From CBDCZI01 sp965224495 (GTDB lineage Bacteria > Bacteroidota > Bacteroidia > Cytophagales > JAAEPT01), in assembly GCA_965224495.1 (NCBI GenBank), contig CBDCZI010000029.1:124001-188000 (forward strand): DNA of 64,000 nucleotides, in the 5' to 3' direction. Shown here one piece after another: positions 26,365 through 34,637 of the stretch (its first letter is position 1; the number at the start of each line of letters is the position of its first letter). The translations under genes and the position numbers were made by a program. The notes under the pieces were generated by a model. That model was not told the origin of the DNA. It did no database searches and saw nothing but the letters and a program-made list of their open reading frames with translations.

Positions 26365-27825
26365 ATGGCAGCATTAAAGGAAGACGAAGAAAAAGTATTG
26401 TTAGATGAGGTCACCTCGTCGGACTATAAGTATGGCTTCGTAACAGATGTAGATGCGGATGAAGCACCGAAAGGGCTGAATGAAGAGATTATTAAATTCA
26501 TTTCTGCAAAAAAAGAAGAACCGAAATGGTTGTTAGAATTGCGTCTAAAGGCTTTTCGTCATTGGCTGACCTTAGATGAGCCGACTTGGGCAAATGTGGA
26601 CTACCCTAAAATTGATTTTCAAGAGATTATTTATTATTCAGCACCAAAGCCGAAAAAAGAATTAGAGAGTTTAGACGAAGTTGACCCCGAATTACTGAAG
26701 ACATTTGCGAAATTAGGGATTTCTTTAGACGAACAAAAAAGATTGAGTGGAGTTGCTGTAGATGTTGTAATGGATAGTGTGTCTGTTAAAACAACATTTA
26801 AAGACAGTTTATCTAAGTTGGGCGTTATTTTTTGCTCGATGTCAGAGGCTGTACAAGAGCATCCCGAATTGATACAAAAATATTTAGGTTCGGTTGTACC
26901 TTACACAGATAATTATTATACGGCGTTAAACGCAGCTGTATTTACTGATGGTTCGTTTTGTTATATTCCTAAAGGCGTACGTTGCCCAATGGAGTTGTCC
27001 ACTTATTTTAGAATAAATGCAGCAAACACAGGTCAGTTTGAACGTACATTGATTGTTGCTGAAGATGACAGTTATGTTAGTTATTTGGAAGGGTGTACAG
27101 CACCTCAGCGAGATGAAAACCAATTACACGCAGCGGTAGTCGAAATCATAGCAAATAACAATGCCGAAGTGAAATACTCGACAGTTCAAAACTGGTACCC
27201 AGGAGATAAAAACGGAAAAGGAGGAATTTATAATTTCGTTACAAAAAGAGCAATTTGTGCAGGACACCATTCGAAAGTCTCTTGGACACAAGTAGAAACA
27301 GGTTCGGCGATAACGTGGAAATACCCTTCTTGTATTTTGAAAGGAGATTATTCGATAGGCGAATTTTATTCTGTGGCGGTAACAAACAACCACCAACAAG
27401 CAGATACAGGAACAAAAATGATACACCTTGGGAAAAACACAACGAGTCGTATTGTCTCGAAAGGTATTTCGGCAGGAGTGAGTCAGAATTCTTATAGAGG
27501 AGAAGTGAAAGTTGCTAAAAGAGCATCGGGAGCACGTAATTTCTCTCAATGTGATTCGTTATTGATGGGAGATACCTGTGGAGCACATACCTTTCCCTAT
27601 ATCAATATAGATAACAGCACAGCGCAAGTAGAGCACGAGGCAACAACCTCTAAAATTGGAGAAGACCAAATTTTCTATTGTAACCAACGTGGTATTGATT
27701 CAGAAAAAGCAGTCGAGTTGATTGTCAATGGATTTTCGAAAGATGTCCTGAAACAATTGCCAATGGAATTTGCTGTCGAAGCACAGAAATTATTAGCGAT
27801 TAGTTTAGAAGGTTCGGTAGGATAA
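26365..27825 (+). CDS. sufB: Fe-S cluster assembly scaffold SufB
   Basis: A 486-aa core scaffold subunit of SufBC2D, where new Fe-S clusters are built in the cytosol. Conserved blocks: GFVTDVDADEAPKGL, DNYYTALNAAVFTDGSF, CYIPKGVRCPMELSTYFRIN, EGCTAP, and the late YCNQRGIDSEKAVELIVNGF. This is the first gene of the suf operon, intact, with a promoter candidate upstream. Confidence 0.97.
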   Translation: MAALKEDEEKVLLDEVTSSDYKYGFVTDVDADEAPKGLNEEIIKFISAKKEEPKWLLELRLKAFRHWLTLDEPTWANVDYPKIDFQEIIYYSAPKPKKELESLDEVDPELLKTFAKLGISLDEQKRLSGVAVDVVMDSVSVKTTFKDSLSKLGVIFCSMSEAVQEHPELIQKYLGSVVPYTDNYYTALNAAVFTDGSFCYIPKGVRCPMELSTYFRINAANTGQFERTLIVAEDDSYVSYLEGCTAPQRDENQLHAAVVEIIANNNAEVKYSTVQNWYPGDKNGKGGIYNFVTKRAICAGHHSKVSWTQVETGSAITWKYPSCILKGDYSIGEFYSVAVTNNHQQADTGTKMIHLGKNTTSRIVSKGISAGVSQNSYRGEVKVAKRASGARNFSQCDSLLMGDTCGAHTFPYINIDNSTAQVEHEATTSKIGEDQIFYCNQRGIDSEKAVELIVNGFSKDVLKQLPMEFAVEAQKLLAISLEGSVG

Positions 27826-27911
27826 AAAAATCGTTAAGAAAGGACTTGTTGTTCATTTCTTATCGTCTAAAATTTAAAGAGATTAAGCGGAAACGCAAAA
27901 CATTATATATT

Positions 27912-28665
27912 ATGCTTTCAATAAAAAATCTACAAGCATCAGTAGAAGACAAACAAATATTAAAAGGATTGAACCTTGAAGTTAAAGCGGGAGAAATTCA
28001 CGCAATAATGGGTCCTAACGGAGCAGGTAAAAGTACATTAGCATCTGTTCTTGCGGGTAAAGAAGGTTATGAGGTAGAACGTGGTTCGGCTACTTTAGAT
28101 GGAAAAGATTTACTTGATTTAGCTCCAGAAGAAAGAGCGAGAGAAGGTGTCTTTTTGGCATTTCAATACCCTGTAGAGATACCAGGGGTTAATACGACAA
28201 GTTTTTTGAAATTGGCGGGTAAACGAGATGAGAGAACATAGAGGATTGGAGCCTTTAGATGCTATCGGGTTTTTGAAACTGATGAAAGAAAGAATGGCAA
28301 CAGTCGAAATGAAAAAAGACTTGTTGAACCGTAACTTAAACGAAGGGTTTTCAGGAGGAGAAAAGAAAAGGAATGAGATTTTTCAAATGAGTATGTTGGA
28401 GCCGAAATTAGCTATTTTGGATGAAACAGATTCGGGATTAGATATTGATGCCTTACGTATTGTCGCAAATGGAGTAAATTCTCAAAAATCTAAAGATAAT
28501 GCCTTTGTTATTATTACGCATTACCAACGTTTGTTAGATTATATCGTGCCTGATTTTGTGCACGTTTTGTTTGACGGAAAGATAGTGAAAACAGGAGGGA
28601 AGGAATTGGCCTTAGAATTAGAAGAACGAGGTTACGATTGGATTAAAGAAGAATTGGCTTCATAA
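27912..28665 (+). CDS. sufC: Suf ATPase SufC (one-base frameshift)
   Basis: ABC-type ATPase of the SufBC2D scaffold. Start at the ATG at 27912 (MLSIKNLQASVEDKQILKGL). Walker A is MGPNGAGKSTLAS. The ABC signature is FSGGEKKRNEI and Walker B is LAILDETDSGLD, so nucleotide binding is intact. As written, the frame breaks in the GGG at 28217-28219: removing one G joins FLKLA to VNEMREHRGLEPLDA, the expected SufC sequence, and gives 250 aa, the family's normal length. Two overlapping open frames (to 28241, and from 28228) are the two halves of this one gene. Confidence 0.92.
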
Positions 28666-28704
28666 TTTCAAAAACGTTACAAATACCTCATTAAATAGTT
28701 CAAA

Positions 28705-29992
28705 ATGGCTTTCAAAGAAAATATACTTGCTACCTACAAAGACGAAAAATCTGCTTTAGGAGAAGTTCGTCAATTAGCAAAAAAACAATTAGAAGTATTG
28801 GAACTACCTACTCGTAAAAACGAGGATTGGAAGTTTACAAACGTGAAGTCGTTAGATAAAATAGCGTATTCATTTGAAGAGGCTAAACTGACCAACTCAC
28901 AAGTGAAAGCAGTGGAGATTGAAGGTTTAGATGCTTATAAAATTATTTTGGTAAATGGTGTTTTTGATAGTGAAAAATCAGTGTTGCCAACACAAAATAA
29001 AGTAACTGTTTTACCTCTTGTCGAGGCGTTGAAAGACGAAACTACATTGGCGTATTTTAACCAAGAGTTGAATACAGAAAATGAATTGTTTTCGGCAATA
29101 AGTACGGCTTTATTTAAGGACGGTTATTTTATTAAAATAGAAAAAAAATACTGTTTTAGATAAGCCCGTAATTGTTTACCATATCAATGAGGCGACAAAT
29201 ACAGAAGTGGTTTCTTTACCTCGTAATTTGATAGTGGTTGAAGAAAACGCACAAGCTACTATCATTGAGAGTTTTCATACAATAGGAGAAAAGGCAAGTT
29301 TAACAAACGCTGTAACGGAGATTTTTGCCGGTGTATCATCAAACGTGTCTTATTATAAATTACAAGACGAAGGAGCAACAGCTTCACATATTGGAACGAC
29401 AGAAGTAACGGTAAAAGACAAAGCTGTTTTTAAAACTTATACATTTACTTTGAGCGGAGATATTGTACGTAACAATTTGCATTATAAATTGGACGGAGAG
29501 CATATCGAAGCGTATATGTACGGTTTGTATATGATAGATGGTAAAACGCACGTTGATAACCATACCGTAGCAGACCATTTAAAGCCTAATGGTTACAGTA
29601 ACGAGTTGTATAAAGGAATAATGAACGGTCATTCAAACGGTGTTTTTAATGGTATCGTTTATGTTCGTCCTGATGCGCAAAAGACAAATGCTTTTCAGTC
29701 AAATAAAAACCTTTTACTGACAGATGATGCTAAAGTAAATGCGAAACCTCAGTTAGAAATATGGGCAGATGATGTAAGTTGCTCTCACGGTTGTACCACA
29801 GGACAATTGGACGAGGAAGCAATATTCTTTTTTAGACAAAGGGGGATTAGTTTAGTGAACGCAAAGAAATTGCTTTTAGAAGCATTTGCCATAGAAGTTG
29901 TTAATCACGTCAATGTAGAGGTGATAAAAGGTTATTTGACAAAGATAATTCAAAAGAAATTAAAACTAATTAGCCGTCGGAAGGCGAAATAA
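28705..29992 (+). CDS. sufD: Fe-S scaffold subunit SufD (one-base frameshift)
   Basis: Second SufB-like scaffold subunit. The N-terminal half starts MAFKENILATYKDEKSALGE and includes LPTRKNEDWKFTNVKSL, the family signature. The frame breaks in a run of eight A (29141-29148). With seven A it continues ...IEKNTVLDKPVIVYHINEAT, then SLPRNLIVVEENAQATI, and through SNELYKGIMNGHSNGVFNG, FQSNKNLLLTDDAK, SCSHGCTTGQLDEEAIFF and RQRGISLVNAKKLL. The corrected product is about 428 aa. The last residues (LISRRKAK) look unlike the family and could reflect a further small error. Confidence 0.9.
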
Positions 29993-30004
29993 AAATAGAA
30001 GAGG

Positions 30005-31220
30005 TTGTTAGATATTAGTAAAATAAGGGAACAATTCCCGATTCTTAAAGAACAAGTAAACGGCAAACCATTGGTGTATTTAGATAATGCAGCAACGACA
30101 CAAAAGCCCCTTGTCGGTAATTCGTGCGGTAACGAATTATTACACGACGATGAATGCAAATATTCATAGGGGAATACACACGTTGGCAGAAAAAGCAACG
30201 GTTGCATTTGAGGCAACAAGAACAGCTTGTCAGGAGTTTATTAATGCACAAACGCACGAAGAGATAATATTTACAAGAGGGACAACGGAAGCGATTAATT
30301 TGGTTGCCTCGTCTTTTGGAGAAACATTGATCGCAGGAGATGAAATCATCATTTCTACAATGGAACACCACTCTAATATTGTTCCTTGGCAAATGGTTTG
30401 TGAAAAATCAGGAGCTGTTTTAAAAGTCGTTCCGATAACGGATGAAGGCGAGTTTGTTTTTGAGGAATACACAAAATTACTTTCTGACCGTACCAAATTG
30501 GTAGCAGTTACTTATGCTTCTAACGCATTGGGGACAATCAACCCGATAGAAGAAATTATACTAAAAGCACACGAAGTAGGGGCGAAGGTTTTGATAGATG
30601 CAGCACAAGCAGCGTCTCATTTACCTATAGATGTGCAAAAGCAAGGTATTGATTTTTTAGCCGTTTCGGCACATAAAATGTACGGACCAACAGGTGTAGG
30701 TTTTCTTTACGGGAAATTTGATTTGTTGAATGCGATGTCTCCTTACCAAGGAGGAGGAGAGATGATAAAAGAAGTGAGTTTTGAAAAAACCACTTACAAC
30801 GATGCTCCTTTTCGTTTTGAAGCAGGAACACCCAATATCGCTGATGTGGTTGCTTTTAAAGACGCTATTGATTTTGTTAATACACTAGGGAAAGAAGCTA
30901 TTCAGGCACACGAAGTTGCTTTGTTACGTTATGCAACCGAGCAATTAGAGCAAATAGAAGGGTTGAGCATTATAGGTAGAGCTAAAAATAAGGTGGGTGT
31001 GGCATCATTTGTGATTGAAGGAGTACATCACCAAGACTTGGCAATTATGCTTGACCAAAAAGGAATTGCTGTACGTACTGGGCATCATTGTACACAGCCT
31101 TTGATGCAACGGTATGGCTTGTTGGGAACTACAAGGGCCTCTTTTGCTGTTTATAACACAATGGAAGAAATCGATGTTTTTATCGAAGGGTTACATAAGG
31201 CATTGAAAATGTTAAAGTAG
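30005..31220 (+). CDS. sufS: Cysteine desulfurase SufS (one-base frameshift)
   Basis: PLP enzyme that takes sulfur from cysteine for Fe-S assembly. Start is a TTG at 30005 (LLDISKIREQFPILKEQV); an in-frame stop 9 nt upstream and no earlier ATG leave little choice. The frame breaks in CCCC at 30107-30110. With three C, TTQKP joins LSVIRAVTNYYTTMNANIHRG, the expected sequence. The PLP lysine is in SAHKMYGPTGVGF and the catalytic Cys in RTGHHCTQPLM. The corrected length is 404 aa, normal for SufS. It is 12 nt after sufD and 8 nt before sufE. Confidence 0.92.
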
Positions 31221-31228
31221 AATTACAA

Positions 31229-31660
31229 ATGGCATCAATAAAAGAAATACAAGACGAAATAATTGAAGAGTTTGACTTTTTCGATGAGTGGGACGATAAA
31301 TATGGTTTCATTATCGATATGGGTAAAAGTCTTCAAGGATTGTCTGACGAGTTCAAAACGGAAGATAATATCATCAAAGGTTGCCAGAGTAGGGTTTGGT
31401 TACACGCATTTATGGAAGATGATAAAATTATTTTCCAAGCCGAAAGTGATGCGATTATAGTGAAAGGAATCGTAGCCATGTTGTTACGTGTATTTTCAGG
31501 ACAAACACCTGATGCAATTATAACGAATGAAATTTATTTCCTTGAGAAGATAGGAATGGCTCAACATTTATCTCCCACACGTTCGAATGGATTGGTAGCG
31601 ATGGTAAAGCAAATCAAATTGTATGGGTTGGCATTCAAAACTAAAATGACATTGAACTAA
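31229..31660 (+). CDS. sufE: Sulfur acceptor SufE
   Basis: A 143-aa SufE that accepts persulfide from SufS and hands it to SufB. The active Cys is in IIKGCQSRVWLHAF, the hallmark motif; the opening IQDEIIEEFDFFDEWDDKY and the end SNGLVAMVKQIKLYGL match the family. Its stop codon overlaps the next gene's ATG (TAATG), so the two are translationally coupled. Confidence 0.96.
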   Translation: MASIKEIQDEIIEEFDFFDEWDDKYGFIIDMGKSLQGLSDEFKTEDNIIKGCQSRVWLHAFMEDDKIIFQAESDAIIVKGIVAMLLRVFSGQTPDAIITNEIYFLEKIGMAQHLSPTRSNGLVAMVKQIKLYGLAFKTKMTLN

Positions 31661-31980
31661 TGATAGTTATAGATAAAGAAGAATTGAAACTAAAGGTCAT
31701 CAAGATGATGAAAACTGTCTATGACCCAGAGATACCTGTTGATGTATTCGAATTAGGATTAATCTATGAAATAGAAATCTTACCGATAAACAATGTACAG
31801 GTATTGATGACGCTAACAAGTCCTAATTGCCCTTCGGCAGAGGAGATACCAGCAGAAATAAAAATGGCAATTAAAGAGTTGAAAGAAGTTGCCGAAGTAG
31901 AGGTTACACTGACTTTTGATCCACCGTACCACCAAGATATGATGTCTGATGCAGCGAAGTTGGAATTAGGGTTGATGTAA
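31660..31980 (+). CDS. DUF59/MIP18 Fe-S protein (SufT-like)
   Basis: A 106-aa MIP18-family protein, a group that helps load Fe-S clusters onto targets. It has the family signature DPEIPVDVFELGLIYE, the conserved Cys in LTSPNCPSAEEIP and the tail FDPPYHQDMMSDAAKLELG. It is coupled to sufE by a 1-nt overlap and belongs to the suf operon; this sufE-DUF59 pairing is common in Bacteroidota. Confidence 0.93.
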   Translation: MIVIDKEELKLKVIKMMKTVYDPEIPVDVFELGLIYEIEILPINNVQVLMTLTSPNCPSAEEIPAEIKMAIKELKEVAEVEVTLTFDPPYHQDMMSDAAKLELGLM

Positions 31981-32066
31981 AAAAAAACTATCCCATTTTA
32001 TAAGGGATTAGTGATAATAGAATAAATAGATTACAAACAGGTCAACGACCTATAAATACTAAAAAT

Positions 32067-32477
32067 ATGTACCCAGATCAAATGACAGCACCTATGCGTG
32101 CAGAATTAACCGCAGTAGGTTTTGAAGAATTATTAACAGCAACAGACGTTGATACGGCTATAGCGAAAAGTGGGACTACTTTGGTGGTTTTGAATTCGGT
32201 ATGTGGTTGTGCAGCAGGAACTGCTCGTCCAGGAGTGAAAGCTTCTTTGACAGGAGAGAAAAAGCCTAAACATATCACAACAGCTTTTGCTGGTGTTCAC
32301 GCTGAGGCAGTAGCTAAAGTGAGAGAATATACCTTGCCTTATCCTCCTTCGTCTCCTTGTATTGCATTATTTAAAGATGGTGAATTGGTTCATATGGTAG
32401 AAAGACACCATATCGAAGGACGTTCGGCAGATATGATTGCAGGACACTTACAAGAAGTTTACGCAGAGTTTTGCTAA
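32067..32477 (+). CDS. Bacilliredoxin BrxA/BrxB family
   Basis: A 136-aa thioredoxin-fold protein of the YphP/YqiW (BrxA/BrxB) family, which removes bacillithiol from protein thiols. The active site is CGC in NSVCGCAAGTARPGV, and the family blocks PPSSPCIALFKDGELVHMVE and HHIEGRSADMIA are present. It lies 86 nt after the DUF59 gene and before a strong terminator, so it is probably the last gene of the suf operon. The position suggests a thiol-repair role connected to Fe-S biogenesis. Confidence 0.94.
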   Translation: MYPDQMTAPMRAELTAVGFEELLTATDVDTAIAKSGTTLVVLNSVCGCAAGTARPGVKASLTGEKKPKHITTAFAGVHAEAVAKVREYTLPYPPSSPCIALFKDGELVHMVERHHIEGRSADMIAGHLQEVYAEFC

Positions 32478-32494
32478 ACAATTCTTAAGGTTTT

Positions 32495-32530
32495 AAAAAA
32501 GGCGATGGGTAGTACTCATCGCCTTTTTTT
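32495..32530 (+). terminator. suf operon terminator
   Basis: Arms AAAAAAGGCGATG / CATCGCCTTTTTT with a 9-nt loop and T run, 17 nt past the brx stop. Stem and loop are identical to the terminator at 44704-44740. Confidence 0.93.
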
Positions 32531-32532
32531 GA

Positions 32533-32988
32533 AAGAGGAGAAAGATAGCTAACAACAACCTTGATGGTGGTGTTAATAATGTGAATAACCCTAATACCGT
32601 ATATACAGTAGAAACTGTATTTACTAACCCTACAAAAACAGGTTATACCTTTGAAGGTTGGTACACTGATGCTTTATTCACTACTGAATATACGCAGGGT
32701 ATTACTGGAGATTTAGCTTTGTTTGCTAAGTTTACTGAAAAGACAACAGGTCTTTTTGCTACAACAAAAAGCACATTTAATTTTCACCCTAATCCTACTG
32801 TAGACTTTATCCATACGGAGCTAGCAATAGGAGGTGTCAAGATTCTCAATTTACAAGGAGAGCTTATACAAGAGTTTAACACCAACGCAACAACCTACGA
32901 TGTTTCTAATTTGAAACCGGGGACTTATGTTATTATAGCTACAAGTACACAAGGTGTCTCTTATACTGCAAAATTAATTAAAGAGTAG
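32533..32988 (+). pseudogene. Remnant of an InlB-repeat, T9SS type A protein
   Basis: An open frame from 32533 to the stop at 32986-32988, with no signal peptide and no credible start (earliest candidate GTG 32581). It encodes the end of one Listeria-Bacteroides (InlB B-type) repeat, GYTFEGWYTDALFTTEY to LALFAKF. A short linker and a type A T9SS sorting domain follow: FHPNPTVDFI, VKILNLQGELIQEF, YDVSNLKPGTYVIIAT and the final KLIKE. A protein with this tail must be exported, yet the export signal is missing, so this is the 3' stump of a larger surface-protein gene. It begins right after the suf terminator. Confidence 0.75.
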
Positions 32989-33054
32989 TACTCAAAAAAA
33001 CGCAGACTAAAGGCAAATCTGTTTTCTAGGGTCTAGCCTTTTTTTTTGAGTACT
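32987..33054 (+). terminator. Terminator after the T9SS remnant
   Basis: A 14-bp perfect inverted repeat (AGTACTCAAAAAAA / TTTTTTTGAGTACT) encloses a second inner stem (AGACTAAAGGC paired with GTCTAGCCT, imperfect). Its presence supports the view that the remnant was once a real gene. Confidence 0.7.
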
Positions 33055-33154
33055 CAGTAAGTCTAAAGTAAATAGTCTTTAGTGCTGAGTATTGTGTGTT
33101 TGTGGTAGGAGCTAAAGATTTAGAAGTGGTTTTCCAAAAGTAAAGAAACAAACT

Positions 33155-33180
33155 GTCATTCCTAACTTGTTTCGGAATCT
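33155..33180 (+). repeat. Hairpin repeat with GAACTTGTTTC-type loop, copy 1
   Basis: ATTCC/GGAAT stem around TAACTTGTTTC. Related copies are at 62427-62452 and 62465-62490. The gap 33055-33348 holds this and a degenerate piece near 33283-33340 (GTGGAAATCCTTTC...CACGCCC) resembling the GAGGAACGA element; no gene was seen in it. Confidence 0.6.
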
Positions 33181-33348
33181 GATGTTTTTTTGTTTTGGGT
33201 AGAAAAGTACAGAGTAGATAGTATCTAGAACAAAGTAGCCAGTTAAACACAGACGAAAAGAAAGTCTATCCATCAGTAAATATTGAAGTGGAAATCCTTT
33301 CGGTTCTTTTCTCTATCCAAAAGAAGGAGGACACGCCCTAATTCATTA

Positions 33349-33356
33349 AATAGTTT
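33349..33356 (+). repeat. IS target-site duplication, left
   Basis: AATAGTTT, matched exactly at 34512-34519 on the other side of the IS. Confidence 0.9.
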
Positions 33357-34511
33357 GGCTGTGTTCCATTTAAAAGTTGGTAAAATAGCCTATAAATTTT
33401 CAATCTTTCAAATTAGAATAATTAGTTAGGTAAATTTGATAATTCACCTCTCTTTTCATAAAATCACTCCAGGAAGTATGGCTATGAAATGATTCATCAA
33501 AGAAATCAATTGAACTTTGTTTTAAAGACTCAATTAGAGTAAACCAATTACAATAATTGTGTAAATACTTTGTTGCAACACCTTTAAACCCTCTATTGAC
33601 CAATGTTTTTAATCTACCAGCTTTTTCATTAATAGTGTTGACATGATATATTTTAGCTCTCGAATGGTATTTTGCTAAAAATGTCTCGTGCTGAATTCTA
33701 AAAGCCTTGGCAAAAGCCTTTAATGATGGGTGTTTATCTGAAGTTAAAATATTTGTCTCTTTATTTATGATTCCACCAATTGATTTTTTAACATCAGAAG
33801 CCTTTAGTCGACCAATTCACTAACAACATCTAAAATCAGGTCACCTTCTCTATCTGCTGTTGCTAATACCTTGACCGATTCAGAATTATCACCTTGTTTA
33901 TTGTTTTGTCGTCCTCTCTTTTTAGAGGAACTTAAGTTTTTTCTTCCTTTTTGATTAAAGCTGTAATGTAAATCATCAATTTCCACAATACCAAATAACT
34001 TTGTTGCCTTTTTAGCTATTGCAAATAGTATTTTATGTCGCCAAAAGAAAGCTGTTTTATGACAAACATTTATTCTCTTCCCCATTTCTCTTGTGGAATA
34101 AAAATCACCATTAAACATCGTATCAACGTACTCATACCATTTATCTTTCAACTGTAAACGATGAATAGCTGAACCAGTGGAGTCCGAAAAAATGGTTTTA
34201 CATGTCTGTTTTTTACATTGGTAACGCTGTTCTAATGATTTATTAAAACCATATTTAATAAAGTGATGCGACCCGCATTTTGGACAGCAATCTCGTTTAT
34301 ATTCTTCTGTTTTTGATTGGTAAGTATTTTTGTTTTCTAAAATTTGAAACTTCAATTTCTCTACAAGAATTTCTTTTTCATCAGTTGGTAACTGACTTAA
34401 GCGAGTAAATATATTTTTGAAAAGCATAGCATAAATAGTTGGTTCTATTTATAAAACACTCAAAACGAAAAGTTCGTGCTTGATTTACCAACTTTTTAGT
34501 GGAACACAGCC
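33357..34511. mobile_element. Complete IS1595-family insertion sequence
   Basis: 1,155 bp with terminal inverted repeats of 28 bp (GGCTGTGTTCCA at both ends, then AAAAGTTGGTAAA, with two mismatches between ends) and an 8-bp target duplication (AATAGTTT), the length expected for IS1595. It carries one transposase gene on the minus strand. Ends and duplication are intact, so insertion is probably recent; the target was an AT-rich spot between the T9SS remnant and the giant genes. Confidence 0.93.
33400..34427 (-). pseudogene. IS1595 (ISXO2-like) transposase, frameshifted
   Basis: DDE-type transposase. From 34427 the first part (MLFKNIFTRLSQLPTDEKEI) contains a zinc-ribbon (CCPKCGSHHFIKYG with a later CKKQTC), a helix-turn-helix (STREMGKRINVCHKTAFFWRHKIL) and a catalytic Asp in FGIVEIDDLHY. 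It stops at 33804 after ILDVVSELVD. One missing base in the CC at 33812-33813 explains this: with it, the frame continues GRLKASDVKKSIGGIINKET, then TSDKHPSLKAFAKAF, YHVNTINEKAGRLK (the N-E pair near the third acidic residue) and ends NYSNLKD at 33400. The full length would be 342 aa. It may be a sequencing slip or a truly dead copy. Confidence 0.85.
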
Positions 34512-34519
34512 AATAGTTT
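34512..34519 (+). repeat. IS target-site duplication, right
   Basis: AATAGTTT, followed by a T13 homopolymer near 34524-34537. Confidence 0.9.
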
Positions 34520-34637
34520 CTATTTTTTTTTTTTTCATTGTGAAAATCGTTAGTTTTACAAATTAAATGTGGTTTAATCAGTTTATTACTAAGGTATTGT
34601 TTGGTTAAATACTTACTTGAGAGGAATAAAATTCATT

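Noticed and set aside
27846..28665. Two separate overlapping ABC-ATPase genes
   Set aside because: Walker A is in one half and Walker B in the other; together they form one SufC of normal length after removing one G.
31981..32030. Possible hairpin ATCCC...GGGAT after the DUF59 gene
   Set aside because: Five-pair stem with no T tract; too weak to call a terminator, and the downstream bacilliredoxin gene is probably cotranscribed.
33026..33250. 74-aa minus-strand frame before the IS
   Set aside because: It overlaps a terminator and a hairpin repeat, and its composition is that of translated non-coding DNA.
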